Position numbers and translations under genes: made by a program
Origin: Microbacterium sp. MM2322
Lineage (GTDB): Bacteria; Actinomycetota; Actinomycetes; Actinomycetales; Microbacteriaceae
Length of the DNA stretch: 64,000 nucleotides
Direction of reading: 5' to 3'
NCBI RefSeq assembly: GCF_964186585.1
Contig: NZ_OZ075067.1
Coordinates: 1,364,001-1,428,000 of the forward strand
Notes under the pieces: generated by a model
Database searches by the model: none
Seen by the model: only the letters and a program-made list of their open reading frames with translations
What the model was told of the DNA's origin: nothing
In this document: positions 54,595 to 62,767 of the stretch, one piece after another
How positions within the stretch are numbered: position 1 is the first letter of the stretch
Layout: the number at the start of each line of letters is the position of its first letter

Positions 54595-55626
54595 GTGTCC
54601 CTCACCTCCGCCGGAACCACTCATCTGAGCGAACGCGACCCGAAGGTGAGCGGCGCCGAGATGGTGGCCGCGCTCGTTCCGCCGCCGCAGTTCGACGGCG
54701 CGACGTTCGCGACGTACCGCACCGACGACGCGTATCCCTCGCAGCAGGAGGCCAAGGACCTGCTCGAGGTGTTCAGCTCGAAGCGGTCGGCGCCGGCATC
54801 CCGCGGCGGATTCTTTCGTCGCGGCAAGCGCGAGGCCCCTCTGAAGCCGGGCGTGTACCTCGACGGCGGATTCGGTGTGGGCAAGACGCACCTCCTCGCG
54901 GCGATCTACCACGACATGCCCGCACGTCGGAAGTACTTCGGCTCGTTCATCGAGTACACCGCCCTGGTCGGCGCGCTCGGTTATCAGAAGACCGTGGAGC
55001 TCTTCCGCGGCGCGGACCTCCTCTGCATCGACGAGTTCGAACTCGACGATCCGGGTGACACGATGGTGATGACGCGCCTCATTGCGGAGCTCGTCCCGAC
55101 CGGCACCAAGCTGGCCGCGACCTCGAACACTCCGCCCAACGCCCTCGGTGAAGGTCGTTTCGCCGCGCAGGACTTCCTCCGCGAGATCCAGGCGATGGCC
55201 GAGCACTTCCAGACCATCCGCATCGACGGCACGGACTATCGCCAGCGCGCCGTCGACGGTCACGCGGTGGTGCTCGACGACGCCGCGTACGAGAGCGCGA
55301 TGACGGATGCCGCGACATCCGCCCTCGTCTCGGATGACGACTTCGGGGCGTTCATCCGCCACCTCGCGTCGGTGCACCCGTCTCGCTACATCCGTCTCAT
55401 CGAAGGCATCGGGACGATCGGACTCCGCGACGTCGTCGGTTTCGACGACCAAGCTGCGGCCCTCCGCTTCGTGGCGTTCGTCGACCGCGCCTACGACGCG
55501 CAGATCCCGATCCGTGCGACGGGGGTTCCCGTCGACCAGGTGTTCCGGGCGGACATGCTCGAGGGGGGATACCGCAAGAAGTACCTGCGCGCGGTTTCTC
55601 GTCTCGTTGCTCTCACCCACTCGTAA
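54595..55626 (+). CDS. zapE: AFG1/ZapE-type ATPase
   Basis: 343 residues. P-loop GGFGVGKTHLLA, Walker B LLCIDEFELDD, sensor TSNTPPNALGEG and the RIDGTDYRQR motif match the AFG1/ZapE family. In E. coli ZapE is a division-associated ATPase; the actinobacterial role is unproved. GTG start; a TAGGCT -10 box at 54583-54588 lies 6 nt before it, so a leaderless mRNA is likely. Confidence 0.9.
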   Translation: MSLTSAGTTHLSERDPKVSGAEMVAALVPPPQFDGATFATYRTDDAYPSQQEAKDLLEVFSSKRSAPASRGGFFRRGKREAPLKPGVYLDGGFGVGKTHLLAAIYHDMPARRKYFGSFIEYTALVGALGYQKTVELFRGADLLCIDEFELDDPGDTMVMTRLIAELVPTGTKLAATSNTPPNALGEGRFAAQDFLREIQAMAEHFQTIRIDGTDYRQRAVDGHAVVLDDAAYESAMTDAATSALVSDDDFGAFIRHLASVHPSRYIRLIEGIGTIGLRDVVGFDDQAAALRFVAFVDRAYDAQIPIRATGVPVDQVFRADMLEGGYRKKYLRAVSRLVALTHS

Positions 55627-55686
55627 GCAGGGTCACGCGCTTCTCGAAGGGCCGGGAAACCTGATGTTTACCTGGTCGCCACCCTC

Positions 55687-55702
55687 GTAACCGACGCGAA
55701 AC
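55687..55702 (+). promoter_or_regulatory. GlnR-type box upstream of amt
   Basis: GTAAC and GAAAC half-sites separated by exactly six bases (cgacgc), a perfect match to the GlnR a-site/b-site pair, 90 bp upstream of the amt start. A further GAAAC and TTTAC lie just upstream in looser spacing. Confidence 0.75.
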
Positions 55703-55791
55703 ATGCGCGCGCCCCCGGGCGAAACCGCGGACGTCGACACTGGGGGCACCCGACGCTACACCTGCGTCCCTGCAGAGAGGTTCCCTTCGAG

Positions 55792-57060
55792 ATGGATCAA
55801 GGCAACACCGCATTCATACTCATCGCGGCCGCACTAGTCCTGCTGATGACCCCCGGTCTGGCGTTCTTCTACGGCGGCCTCGTCAAGGCGAAGAGCGTCA
55901 TCAGCATGATGATGATGTCCTTCGGCGCACTCGGCCTCATCGGCGTCCTGTGGGTGGTCTACGGCTACGCGATCGCCTTCCCGGGCGAGTCGGGGACCGT
56001 GTTCCCGTGGGCCATCGACGGTGGTGCGATTGGGCTGACGAACGCGCTCGAGCTCGGCGAGGGTGCTAGCTACCCGGAGCTCGCCTTCATCGCCTTCCAG
56101 GCGACCTTCGCGATCATCACGGTGGCGCTGGTCTCCGGTGCTATCGCCGATCGCGCCAAGTTCGGCGCATGGATGGTCTTCGCCGGCGTGTGGGCCACGG
56201 TCGTGTACTTCCCGGTCGCCAGCTGGGTCTTCAACTTCGGCCTCGCCGACGACGGCTCCTTCGAGTACGGCGGCTGGATCACGCACGGGCTCCAGGACGT
56301 CTTCGGCGTCGGCGTCATCGACTTCGCCGGTGGAACCGCCGTCCACATCAACGCGGGTGCCGCGGCCCTCGCCCTCGCGCTCGTCCTGGGCAAGCGCGTC
56401 GGATTCCAGAAGGGCGTCCACGTCCCGCACAACCCGCCGTTCGTACTCCTGGGTGCCGGCCTCCTGTGGTTCGGCTGGTTCGGGTTCAACGCCGGGTCCG
56501 AGCTGGCGGCCGACAACACCGCGGCTCTCGCGTTCGTCAACACGATCGCCGCTCCCGCCGCTGCCCTGCTCTCGTGGCTCCTCGTCGAGAAGATCAAGGA
56601 CGGCAAGCCCACGTCGGTCGGCGCCGCCTCCGGTGCAGTCGCTGGTCTCGTCGCGATCACGCCGGCCTGTGGTTCGCTCGACCCGATCTGGGCGATCGTC
56701 CTCGGCCTCATCACCGGTGCCGCGTGTGCACTCGCGATCGAGCTGAAGTTCAAGCTCGGCTTCGACGACTCGCTCGACGTCGTGGGCATCCACCTCGTAG
56801 GTGGTCTCATCGGAACGCTGTACCTCGGGTTCTTCGCTCGCGGGACCGGCCTCTTCATGGGCGGTGACGCCTCGCAGCTGATCGTTCAGGCGATCGCCGC
56901 GTTCGCGGTACTGATCTACTCCTTCGTGCTCGCCTTCGTCATCGGCTTCGCGATCGAGAAGACGATGGGCTTCCGCGTGAAGAACGAGGACGAGATCGCC
57001 GGTATCGACACGATCGTGCACGGCGAGGCCGGGTACGTCCTGGAGGACGCTAAGGCCTGA
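55792..57060 (+). CDS. amt: Ammonium transporter
   Basis: 422 residues with about 11 membrane helices. LLMTPGLAFFYGGLV is the conserved N-terminal motif, VGVIDFAGGTAVHINAGAAA carries the first pore His, and LDVVGIHLVGGLIGTLYLGF the second. Moves ammonium into the cell. Unlike many actinobacterial loci, no glnK or glnD follows. Likely activated by GlnR under nitrogen limitation (box at 55687-55702). Confidence 0.96.
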   Translation: MDQGNTAFILIAAALVLLMTPGLAFFYGGLVKAKSVISMMMMSFGALGLIGVLWVVYGYAIAFPGESGTVFPWAIDGGAIGLTNALELGEGASYPELAFIAFQATFAIITVALVSGAIADRAKFGAWMVFAGVWATVVYFPVASWVFNFGLADDGSFEYGGWITHGLQDVFGVGVIDFAGGTAVHINAGAAALALALVLGKRVGFQKGVHVPHNPPFVLLGAGLLWFGWFGFNAGSELAADNTAALAFVNTIAAPAAALLSWLLVEKIKDGKPTSVGAASGAVAGLVAITPACGSLDPIWAIVLGLITGAACALAIELKFKLGFDDSLDVVGIHLVGGLIGTLYLGFFARGTGLFMGGDASQLIVQAIAAFAVLIYSFVLAFVIGFAIEKTMGFRVKNEDEIAGIDTIVHGEAGYVLEDAKA

Positions 57061-57073
57061 TCCGTCCGATCAC

Positions 57074-57110
57074 ACGGAGGGCGTCGCGGGCTACCCGCGG
57101 CGCCCTCCGT
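57074..57110. terminator. Terminator after amt
   Basis: 17-bp stem with one wobble pair around cta (acggagggcg... / ...cgccctccgt). Confidence 0.88.
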
Positions 57111-57119
57111 CGTCGTTCG

Positions 57120-57131
57120 TGACACGTTTCA
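57120..57131. promoter_or_regulatory. LacI-type operator-like site (distal)
   Basis: tgacacgtttca is close to the LacI-family palindrome tgaaacgtttca with a central CG. It lies 98 bp before the sugar-binding lipoprotein gene. Confidence 0.45.
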
Positions 57132-57173
57132 CTTTCTCCTTGTGCGGCCTCACGGCACTGGTCTACGTTGAGC

Positions 57174-57187
57174 GGGAAGCGCTTTCC
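57174..57187. promoter_or_regulatory. LacI-type operator-like site (proximal)
   Basis: gggaagcgctttcc is a 14-bp palindrome with a single mismatched position and a central GCGC, typical of LacI-family sugar regulators. It lies 42 bp before the lipoprotein start. Confidence 0.55.
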
Positions 57188-57228
57188 CCCTTCTGTCTCC
57201 GTCCAGTGCTGGACGAGAAAGGACGACG

Positions 57229-58512
57229 ATGTCCCGCATCCGTACGACCGCCGCCTGGGTGGCCGCCGCCGCCTTCACCGTCTCGCTGGTCGGGTGCAGT
57301 CCCGGTGCCTCCGACTCAGGCGGCTCCTTCGACCCTGACGAGAAGGTCTCCCTCGACTTCGCCTGGTGGGGAAACGACGATCGAGCCGCCCGCTACACGA
57401 AGCTCATCGAGGCGTTCAACGAAGAGCACCCCAACATCACGATCAAGACGACGTTCACCGACTTCCCGAGCTACTGGGAGCAACGGCAGGTGGAGGCCGC
57501 GAGCGGCAGCTTGCCCGACGTCTTCCAGTTCTCCGACAGCTACCTGCGGCAGTACGGCGAGAGCGGTGCGATCCTCGACCTGAACGAGGTGGCCGACCAG
57601 ATCGACTTCACCACGTTCGACGACAGCCTGCTCGGCACGGGACGCCTGGACGGGACGCAGTATTCGCTTCCCACCGGGTACAGCCTCTGGGCGAACTTCG
57701 TCAACCAGGACCTCTTGGACGAGCACGGGCTCGACCTTCCCGCGGCGGGCTCGTCGTTCGACGAGTTCAGCGACTGGCTCGCCGAAGTCACCGAGAAGAC
57801 CGGCGGCAAGCCCTTCGGAGGAACGGACTACACCCAGCGCATCCAGGTATTCGAACTCCAGCTCCGCGCGGAGGGCAAGGCCCTCTATACGGATGAGGGT
57901 GAGCTCGGGTTCACGAAGGACGAGCTGGCCGACTTCTGGGAATCCGGCGCCGACCTCCGCGATGGCGTGACCATTCCGCAGCAGCAACTCGAAGAGATCA
58001 GTCCGATCTCCGGCTTCGGCGCCGCGCGCACCATCAGTGAGATGAGCTGGAGCAACTTCCTCGGCGGGTACCTCGCCGATTCCGGTGCGTCATCGATTGC
58101 GATCGTCGCTCCGCCGACGGCGGATGCCGGTGCGAAGGACCTCTACCGACAGGGTGGGCTGCAGGTTGCCATCTCCTCACGCACCAAGCACCCCGAGGCG
58201 GCCGCGATCTTCCTGGACTACGTCGTCAACAGCCCCGAGGCGGGCTCGATCTTCGGCACCACACTCGGATTCCCGGCATCCAGCAGCAAGCTGGAGGGGA
58301 CCAAGCTCGAAGGTCCCGACCAACAGGTGGCGGACTACATCGACTCGGTCGCCGACCGCATCGGCGACGCCCCGCCGCCGGCCGTCGTCGGCTACGGCTC
58401 GCTCGAGCAGAAGTTCTGGGACCTGGGTAAGGAACTGGGCCTCGGTACGAAGAGCGTGGATGCCGCGGTGAGCGAGTTCTTCAACGAAGCGGACGTGATC
58501 CTGAACAACTGA
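57229..58512 (+). CDS. Extracellular solute-binding lipoprotein (ABC sugar transporter type 1)
   Basis: 427 residues. Signal peptide with lipobox SLVGCSPG (Cys at about 24), then the mature binding protein (FAWWGNDDRAARYTKLIEAF; FPSYWEQRQVEAASGSLPDV), as in sugar-binding proteins of the MalE-like family. It should sit on the outer face of the membrane. No permease or ATPase gene follows; the next genes are a PemK-like protein and tRNAs, so it must work with a transporter encoded elsewhere. Two LacI-type sites upstream point to sugar control. Ribosome site aaaggacga. Confidence 0.9.
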   Translation: MSRIRTTAAWVAAAAFTVSLVGCSPGASDSGGSFDPDEKVSLDFAWWGNDDRAARYTKLIEAFNEEHPNITIKTTFTDFPSYWEQRQVEAASGSLPDVFQFSDSYLRQYGESGAILDLNEVADQIDFTTFDDSLLGTGRLDGTQYSLPTGYSLWANFVNQDLLDEHGLDLPAAGSSFDEFSDWLAEVTEKTGGKPFGGTDYTQRIQVFELQLRAEGKALYTDEGELGFTKDELADFWESGADLRDGVTIPQQQLEEISPISGFGAARTISEMSWSNFLGGYLADSGASSIAIVAPPTADAGAKDLYRQGGLQVAISSRTKHPEAAAIFLDYVVNSPEAGSIFGTTLGFPASSSKLEGTKLEGPDQQVADYIDSVADRIGDAPPPAVVGYGSLEQKFWDLGKELGLGTKSVDAAVSEFFNEADVILNN

Positions 58513-58542
58513 GCAGAAGCGGGCGAGGGCTAGGGTGACGGC

Positions 58543-59013
58543 GTGCCTTCACGCCTGATCTCAGCCCTCATCCGTCTGCTGCGACCGGCGCGGCGCCGAG
58601 GGTCGGCTTCCTCGACGACGCGCGTGATGCCCGCCGACGTCCGCGGGTTGCGCCTGAGCTACCGGCCGAGAGCCGACGGGGCCCCCGACGCGGGCGAGAT
58701 CGTCTGGACGTGGGTTCCCTACGACGAAGCAGACGGTCGCGGAAAGGATCGCCCCGTCCTCGTGATCGGTCAGCACGGCAGGGACCGACTATACGCCGTA
58801 CGACTCACGAGCCGGCGGCACGACCTCGACGACGAGCACCTCGCTCTCGGGGTGGGGGAGTGGGATGCCGCAGGCCGGCCGTCGTGGGTCGATCTCGGTC
58901 ATTTGTACAGCGTTCCCCGGGATGCGATGCGTCGGGAGGGTGCCGCACTCGACCGCGCTCGGTTCGATCGCGTGACAGCGGCGCTGAAGGCTCGGTACGG
59001 CTGGTCGAGATGA
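58543..59013 (+). CDS. PemK/MazF-like protein (solitary)
   Basis: 156 residues from a GTG. GEIVWTWVPYDEADGRGKDR followed by PVLVIGQHGRDRLYAVRLTS is the beta-barrel opening of the PemK/MazF family, with a Trp/Tyr-rich loop in place of the usual short one. The N-terminal 30 residues are Arg-rich. MazF toxins cut mRNA, but no antitoxin gene is adjacent, so this may be a domesticated or differently used member. A TAGGGT -10 box at 58531-58536 is 6 nt before the GTG (leaderless). Confidence 0.72.
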   Translation: MPSRLISALIRLLRPARRRGSASSTTRVMPADVRGLRLSYRPRADGAPDAGEIVWTWVPYDEADGRGKDRPVLVIGQHGRDRLYAVRLTSRRHDLDDEHLALGVGEWDAAGRPSWVDLGHLYSVPRDAMRREGAALDRARFDRVTAALKARYGWSR

Positions 59014-59027
59014 CCCCGCAGACGACG

Positions 59028-59053
59028 AAAGCCCCCGGAATTCCGGGGGCTTT
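59028..59053. terminator. Terminator between the PemK-like gene and tRNA-Val(CAC)
   Basis: A 26-bp perfect palindrome (aaagcccccggaa and its complement, no loop bases beyond the turn), bordered by A and T runs; usable from both sides. Confidence 0.88.
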
Positions 59054-59057
59054 GCGG

Positions 59058-59130
59058 TGGGCGATGCCGGACTCGAACCGACGACCTCTTCCGTGTGAAG
59101 GAAGCGCGCTACCAACTGCGCCAATCGCCC
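59058..59130 (-). tRNA. tRNA-Val (anticodon CAC)
   Basis: Cloverleaf on the minus strand: acceptor GGGCGAT / ATCGCCC, D-arm with GGTAGCGC, anticodon stem CTTCC / GGAAG with loop ttCACac, T-arm GTTCGAGTC. 73 nt, without an encoded CCA. Confidence 0.96.
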
Positions 59131-59228
59131 GAATGACACTCGGGCCGATGACCGAGCATACCGGATCACGGCACGGGGGCCGAACCGCGAGGGGGGCGGA
59201 GGCGAGACACGCGCGGGGTCGTCTCGGT

Positions 59229-59257
59229 TTGGCGCTGGCGCAAGGATCGTCTAATGT
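59229..59257 (+). promoter_or_regulatory. Promoter of the tRNA-Gly/Cys/Val cluster
   Basis: TTGGCG at 59229-59234 and TAATGT at 59252-59257 with a 17-bp spacer, 33 bp before tRNA-Gly. The only well-formed -35/-10 pair noted in the window. Confidence 0.65.
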
Positions 59258-59290
59258 TTAACGAGTGCCGGAGAGATCCGGAACGAAAAT

Positions 59291-59362
59291 GCGGATGTAG
59301 CGCAGTGGTAGCGCATCACCTTGCCAAGGTGAGGGTCGCGAGTTCGAATCTCGTCATCCGCT
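59291..59362 (+). tRNA. tRNA-Gly (anticodon GCC)
   Basis: Acceptor GCGGATG / CATCCGC, anticodon stem CACCT / AGGTG with loop tGCCa, T-arm GTTCGAATC. 72 nt, no encoded CCA. First of three tRNAs on the plus strand. Confidence 0.96.
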
Positions 59363-59417
59363 CGAGTGTGGGGATCTTCCTCCGGGGAGATCACGTCACG
59401 TGGGTCAAACCACACAC

Positions 59418-59488
59418 GGTGGCGTGGCCGAGTGGCTAGGCAGCGGCCTGCAAAGCCGTCCACACGGGTTCGAATCCCGTCGCCACCT
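59418..59488 (+). tRNA. tRNA-Cys (anticodon GCA)
   Basis: Acceptor GGTGGCG / CGCCACC, anticodon stem CGGCC-like with loop tGCAaa, T-arm GTTCGAATC. 71 nt, no encoded CCA. Confidence 0.95.
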
Positions 59489-59515
59489 CCACTCACAACT
59501 CAACAGCCTTTACAG

Positions 59516-59587
59516 GCGCGATTGGCGCAGCGGTAGCGCGCTTCCCTGACACGGAAGAGGTCACTGGTTCGATCCCAGTATCGCGCA
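59516..59587 (+). tRNA. tRNA-Val (anticodon GAC)
   Basis: Acceptor GCGCGAT / ATCGCGC, anticodon stem CTTCC / GGAAG with loop ctGACac, T-arm GTTCGATCC. 72 nt. Second valine isoacceptor besides the CAC form at 59058-59130. Confidence 0.96.
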
Positions 59588-59593
59588 CAGACA

Positions 59594-59615
59594 AACCCCC
59601 GGTTATCCGGGGGTT
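59594..59615 (+). terminator. Terminator of the tRNA cluster
   Basis: 9-bp stem aacccccgg / ccgggggtt with a ttat loop and a T run (59614-59619). Confidence 0.9.
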
Positions 59616-59654
59616 TTTTGTTGTCCCGGCACCGCGGATGCGTTCGCGGGACGG

Positions 59655-59969
59655 TCAGCCGGAGGCTTCGGCATCCTGTGACTCCGCCAGCTCGTGGAGG
59701 CCTGCGGGGGAGTTCGCCAGCGACATCAACCGAGCGACCCACTCGGGGTTCAGCGGGATGCGGGAATCGACTCGTCGTCGGAAGGCCAGACGTGCGGCGC
59801 GATTCATCCAGACGGTGGTCCGACCCACGCCTTCCCCCGGAGCTCGCGACCACGTGAACAGGAACGACTCCCCACGGCGGAGCTTGGCGTAGATGACGGC
59901 CTCGAGATGTGCGAGCGTGCGGTCATCGATATCGAATCGCGTCGTGGCGTTGTACGAGAGAAGTCCCAT
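59655..59969 (-). CDS. DUF7882-like small protein
   Basis: 104 residues. MGLLSYNATTRFDIDDRTLA followed by KLRRGESFLFTW and a VWMNRAARL strand matches the actinobacterial family sometimes annotated as a DNA ligase-associated small protein. ATG at 59969 is preferred: the 19 residues upstream are Pro/Thr-rich and lack a ribosome site. Function unknown. Confidence 0.72.
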   Translation of the reverse strand: MGLLSYNATTRFDIDDRTLAHLEAVIYAKLRRGESFLFTWSRAPGEGVGRTTVWMNRAARLAFRRRVDSRIPLNPEWVARLMSLANSPAGLHELAESQDAEASG

Positions 59970-60106
59970 GGAAACCGACCCAGGTCTAGGCGTGAAAAAT
60001 CGCGGAGCTGCGGTCTCCGTGGTCATCCTCTCATCCTCAGCTCTGTAGGCAGGCTACACACCCGATGTGTCGCAGATCCGTTATCGCGCGCTGACAGACT
60101 GGCCTC

Positions 60107-60457
60107 ATGACCACTGCGCGGATCGTCGTCCTGTTCGTCATCGCCGCCATCGCGGAAATCGGTGGGGCGTGGCTCATCTGGCAGGCGGTCAGAGAGAACC
60201 GCGGCTGGTGGTTCGCGCTGCTGGGGATCGTCGCCCTCGCGGCGTATGGCTTCGTTGCCGCGTTCCAGCCCGATGCGAACTTCGGACGGGTCCTCGCCGC
60301 GTACGGGGGAGTTTTCGTCGCCGGATCGCTCGCCTGGGGGATCGTCGTCGACGGCTTCCGACCCACCACATGGGACTACGTCGGGTCGGGTGTGGCACTC
60401 CTGGGGGCCGCGATCATCATCTTCGCGCCGGTCTTCACCGACGCGACCGAGGGATGA
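60107..60457 (+). CDS. YnfA/UPF0060 membrane protein
   Basis: 116 residues, four membrane helices. [20 protein letters not shown] and [20 protein letters not shown] are the family's conserved segments. Small membrane protein resembling small multidrug-resistance transporters in size, function not established. Confidence 0.92.
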   Translation: MTTARIVVLFVIAAIAEIGGAWLIWQAVRENRGWWFALLGIVALAAYGFVAAFQPDANFGRVLAAYGGVFVAGSLAWGIVVDGFRPTTWDYVGSGVALLGAAIIIFAPVFTDATEG

Positions 60458-60472
60458 CCGCGGCCCGAAACG

Positions 60473-61516
60473 TCAGGGGACGATGACGGCGCGGCCGCGG
60501 ACCGTGCCCGCGGCGAGCGCCTCGTACGCCTTCGGGCCGTCGTCGAGTGAGTAGCGCTGGATCTCGACTCCCACCTGCCCCGAGCGCGCGAGGTCGAGCA
60601 CCTCGATCAGTTCGCTGCGCGAGCCCCAATACGGGATGCGAAGCGCCGCGTCATAAGCGACGGTGCCGAAACTGACGTGAGCCGTTCCGCCGCCGATGCC
60701 GACGATCGTGATGTCTGCGTCGAGCGCGGCTGCTCCTATCGCCGTCGCGATCGTCGGGTCCGCACCGACGAAGTCGAAGACGGCGTTCGCGCCCAGACCG
60801 TCGGTGAGCCGGCGAATCGCGTCGACGGCGCCGCCGTCGCTCATGACGGTGTGATGGGCGCCGACCTCCTTGGCCAGCGCGAGTTTCTCGTCGTTGACGT
60901 CCAACGCGATCACGGTCGCGGCCGACACCGCCCGCAGGATCTGAATCGCGACGTGTCCGAGACCCCCGGTGCCGATCACGACCGCCGTCGTTCCGGCGCC
61001 CAGCTTCGGAAGTGACGTCTTGACCGCGTGGTACGGGGTCAAGCCGGCATCCGTCAAGGAAACGTTCTGCACGGGGTCGAGGTCGCCGAGCGGAACGAGG
61101 TGTCGCGCGCTGTCGACGATCATGTACTCCGCCATTGAGCCGGGAGCCCCGAGACCCGGAGGCATGATCCCCTCCGCCTGGGCGTTCGTGCAGTAGTTCT
61201 CCTTGCCCTGCGCGCAGTTGCGGCAGCGGCCGCATCCCCAGGGGCCGTAGACGGCGACGGCGTCTCCGACGCTCAGGTGCTCGACACCTTCGCCGAGCTC
61301 CTCGACGATGCCGGCGCCTTCGTGCCCGAGGGTGAGCGGGAGGGGGTAGCCGGCAGCGGTGTACTGCTCCTCGCTGAGGCTCATCACGAACTCGTCCGAG
61401 TGGCAGACGCCGGCGGCGGTGACTTTGAGCAGCACCTGCCCGGGACCCGGCGAGGGCTTCTCGATCTCGACGACTTCGGGGTGGGATCCGATCTTCGTGT
61501 ACTGGAGTGCCTTCAT
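60473..61516 (-). CDS. Zinc-dependent alcohol dehydrogenase (MDR family)
   Basis: 347 residues. Catalytic zinc site GVCHSDEF with GHEGAG, structural zinc cysteines CGRCRNCAQGKENYC, and the Rossmann motif VIGTGGLGHVAIQIL. Resembles NAD(P)-dependent alcohol dehydrogenases of the AdhP/ARAD1-like group. A TAGCGT -10 box 7 nt before the ATG suggests a leaderless mRNA. Substrate not determined. Confidence 0.9.
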   Translation of the reverse strand: MKALQYTKIGSHPEVVEIEKPSPGPGQVLLKVTAAGVCHSDEFVMSLSEEQYTAAGYPLPLTLGHEGAGIVEELGEGVEHLSVGDAVAVYGPWGCGRCRNCAQGKENYCTNAQAEGIMPPGLGAPGSMAEYMIVDSARHLVPLGDLDPVQNVSLTDAGLTPYHAVKTSLPKLGAGTTAVVIGTGGLGHVAIQILRAVSAATVIALDVNDEKLALAKEVGAHHTVMSDGGAVDAIRRLTDGLGANAVFDFVGADPTIATAIGAAALDADITIVGIGGGTAHVSFGTVAYDAALRIPYWGSRSELIEVLDLARSGQVGVEIQRYSLDDGPKAYEALAAGTVRGRAVIVP

Positions 61517-61592
61517 GGTCGCCACGCTACGCAGCCGTCCGCGCTCAGGGCAGGGCCCTGCGCGCGCGCAGCACGGACGATAGGATCCCGCC

Positions 61593-62105
61593 ATGGCCCA
61601 CCTCGTGCTCACTGTGGTCGGCGACGACCGTCCCGGACTCGTCAACGCCCTCGCCGAGCAGGTGTCCGCCGTCGGCGGGAACTGGGAGCGAAGCGAGCTC
61701 GCCGAACTCGCCGGCGCCTTCGCCGGCATCGTGCTCGTCTCGATCGACGACGAGAGCGAGGCCGACCTGATTGCCGCGCTCGAAGGACTCGACGGGATGC
61801 TGCGCGTCACCGTGCACGGCGGCCGCGTCGCCCCGGCCTCCGACGCCGTCGAACGCGCGCTGGAGGTGACCGTCCTCGGCAACGACCGTCCTGGCATCGT
61901 CCGCGATGTCACGGCCGCCATCGCCGCTCACGCACTGAGTATCGACACATTCCGAAGTCGCACGCTCGAGGCGCCCATGGCGGGCGGCACGCTCTTCGAG
62001 GCGACCGTCGCGTTCCGCGTCCCGGCGGGGGCGGATGCCGCGCTCGTGACGGCCGCCCTGGAGGAACTCGCGGGCGAGATCCAGGTGGACCTCACCGTCG
62101 TCTGA
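61593..62105 (+). CDS. Glycine cleavage system regulator-like (two ACT domains)
   Basis: 170 residues made of two ACT domains (VLTVVGDDRPGLVNALAEQV; LEVTVLGNDRPGIVRDVTAA). Similar to GcvR in E. coli, but such proteins regulate varied targets in other bacteria. No DNA-binding domain, so it should act through a partner or ligand. TAGGAT -10 box at 61581-61586 lies 6 nt before the ATG. Confidence 0.85.
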   Translation: MAHLVLTVVGDDRPGLVNALAEQVSAVGGNWERSELAELAGAFAGIVLVSIDDESEADLIAALEGLDGMLRVTVHGGRVAPASDAVERALEVTVLGNDRPGIVRDVTAAIAAHALSIDTFRSRTLEAPMAGGTLFEATVAFRVPAGADAALVTAALEELAGEIQVDLTVV

Positions 62106-62106
62106 C

Positions 62107-62763
62107 GTGGCTCGCGTCGACGAGGTCCGCGCCCGCCTGCGCGAGGTGGCGGATCCCGAACGCGCAGCGGGCCAGCAGGCGTACATGAAGTCCGACCTGC
62201 CGTTCCTGGGTGTGCGCGTGCCGGACACCCGTCGAGTCGCTCGCGCCGCGGCCGTGGGGGAGACGGATCCGTTCCGCATCCTCGCGGACGCGCGGGAGCT
62301 GTGGGACGCGGCATCCCATCGTGAGGAGCGCTACGCGGCGATGATGCTCCTCGCGGTTCCGCCTGCTCGCGGAGACCTCCGGATCGTGCCGATCATCGAG
62401 CACATGGTGCGGACGGGTCGTTGGTGGGACATCACGGACGAGCTGAGCGGCCGCATCCGTGAGCTTCTCGACGCCCATCCGAAGGACGGCGACGCTCTCG
62501 TCCGGGGCTGGTGCGTGAGCGAGGAGATGTGGCTGCGTCGTCTCGCGATCCTCAGTCAGCTGGGCCGCCGCGCGGGAACCGATCTGCACCTGCTGTCCGA
62601 GGCGCTGGACCCGAACCTCCGCGACGGCGAGTTCTTCATCCGGAAGGCGATCGGCTGGGCGTTGCGGGATGCCGCCCGCACCTACCCCGAGTGGGTGTCG
62701 GCGTACGTGGCCGCGCACGCGCTGAGTCCGCTGAGCCGCCGCGAGGCGCTCAAGCACCTCTGA
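62107..62763 (+). CDS. DNA alkylation repair (AlkD-like) protein
   Basis: 218 residues, all-helical with HEAT-like repeats (LPFLGVRVPDTRRVARAAAV; RDGEFFIRKAIGWALRDAAR). This is the AlkD fold of DNA glycosylases acting on alkylated purines. GTG start, 1 bp after the ACT protein, so co-transcribed with it. Confidence 0.88.
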   Translation: MARVDEVRARLREVADPERAAGQQAYMKSDLPFLGVRVPDTRRVARAAAVGETDPFRILADARELWDAASHREERYAAMMLLAVPPARGDLRIVPIIEHMVRTGRWWDITDELSGRIRELLDAHPKDGDALVRGWCVSEEMWLRRLAILSQLGRRAGTDLHLLSEALDPNLRDGEFFIRKAIGWALRDAARTYPEWVSAYVAAHALSPLSRREALKHL

Positions 62764-62767
62764 CGCG

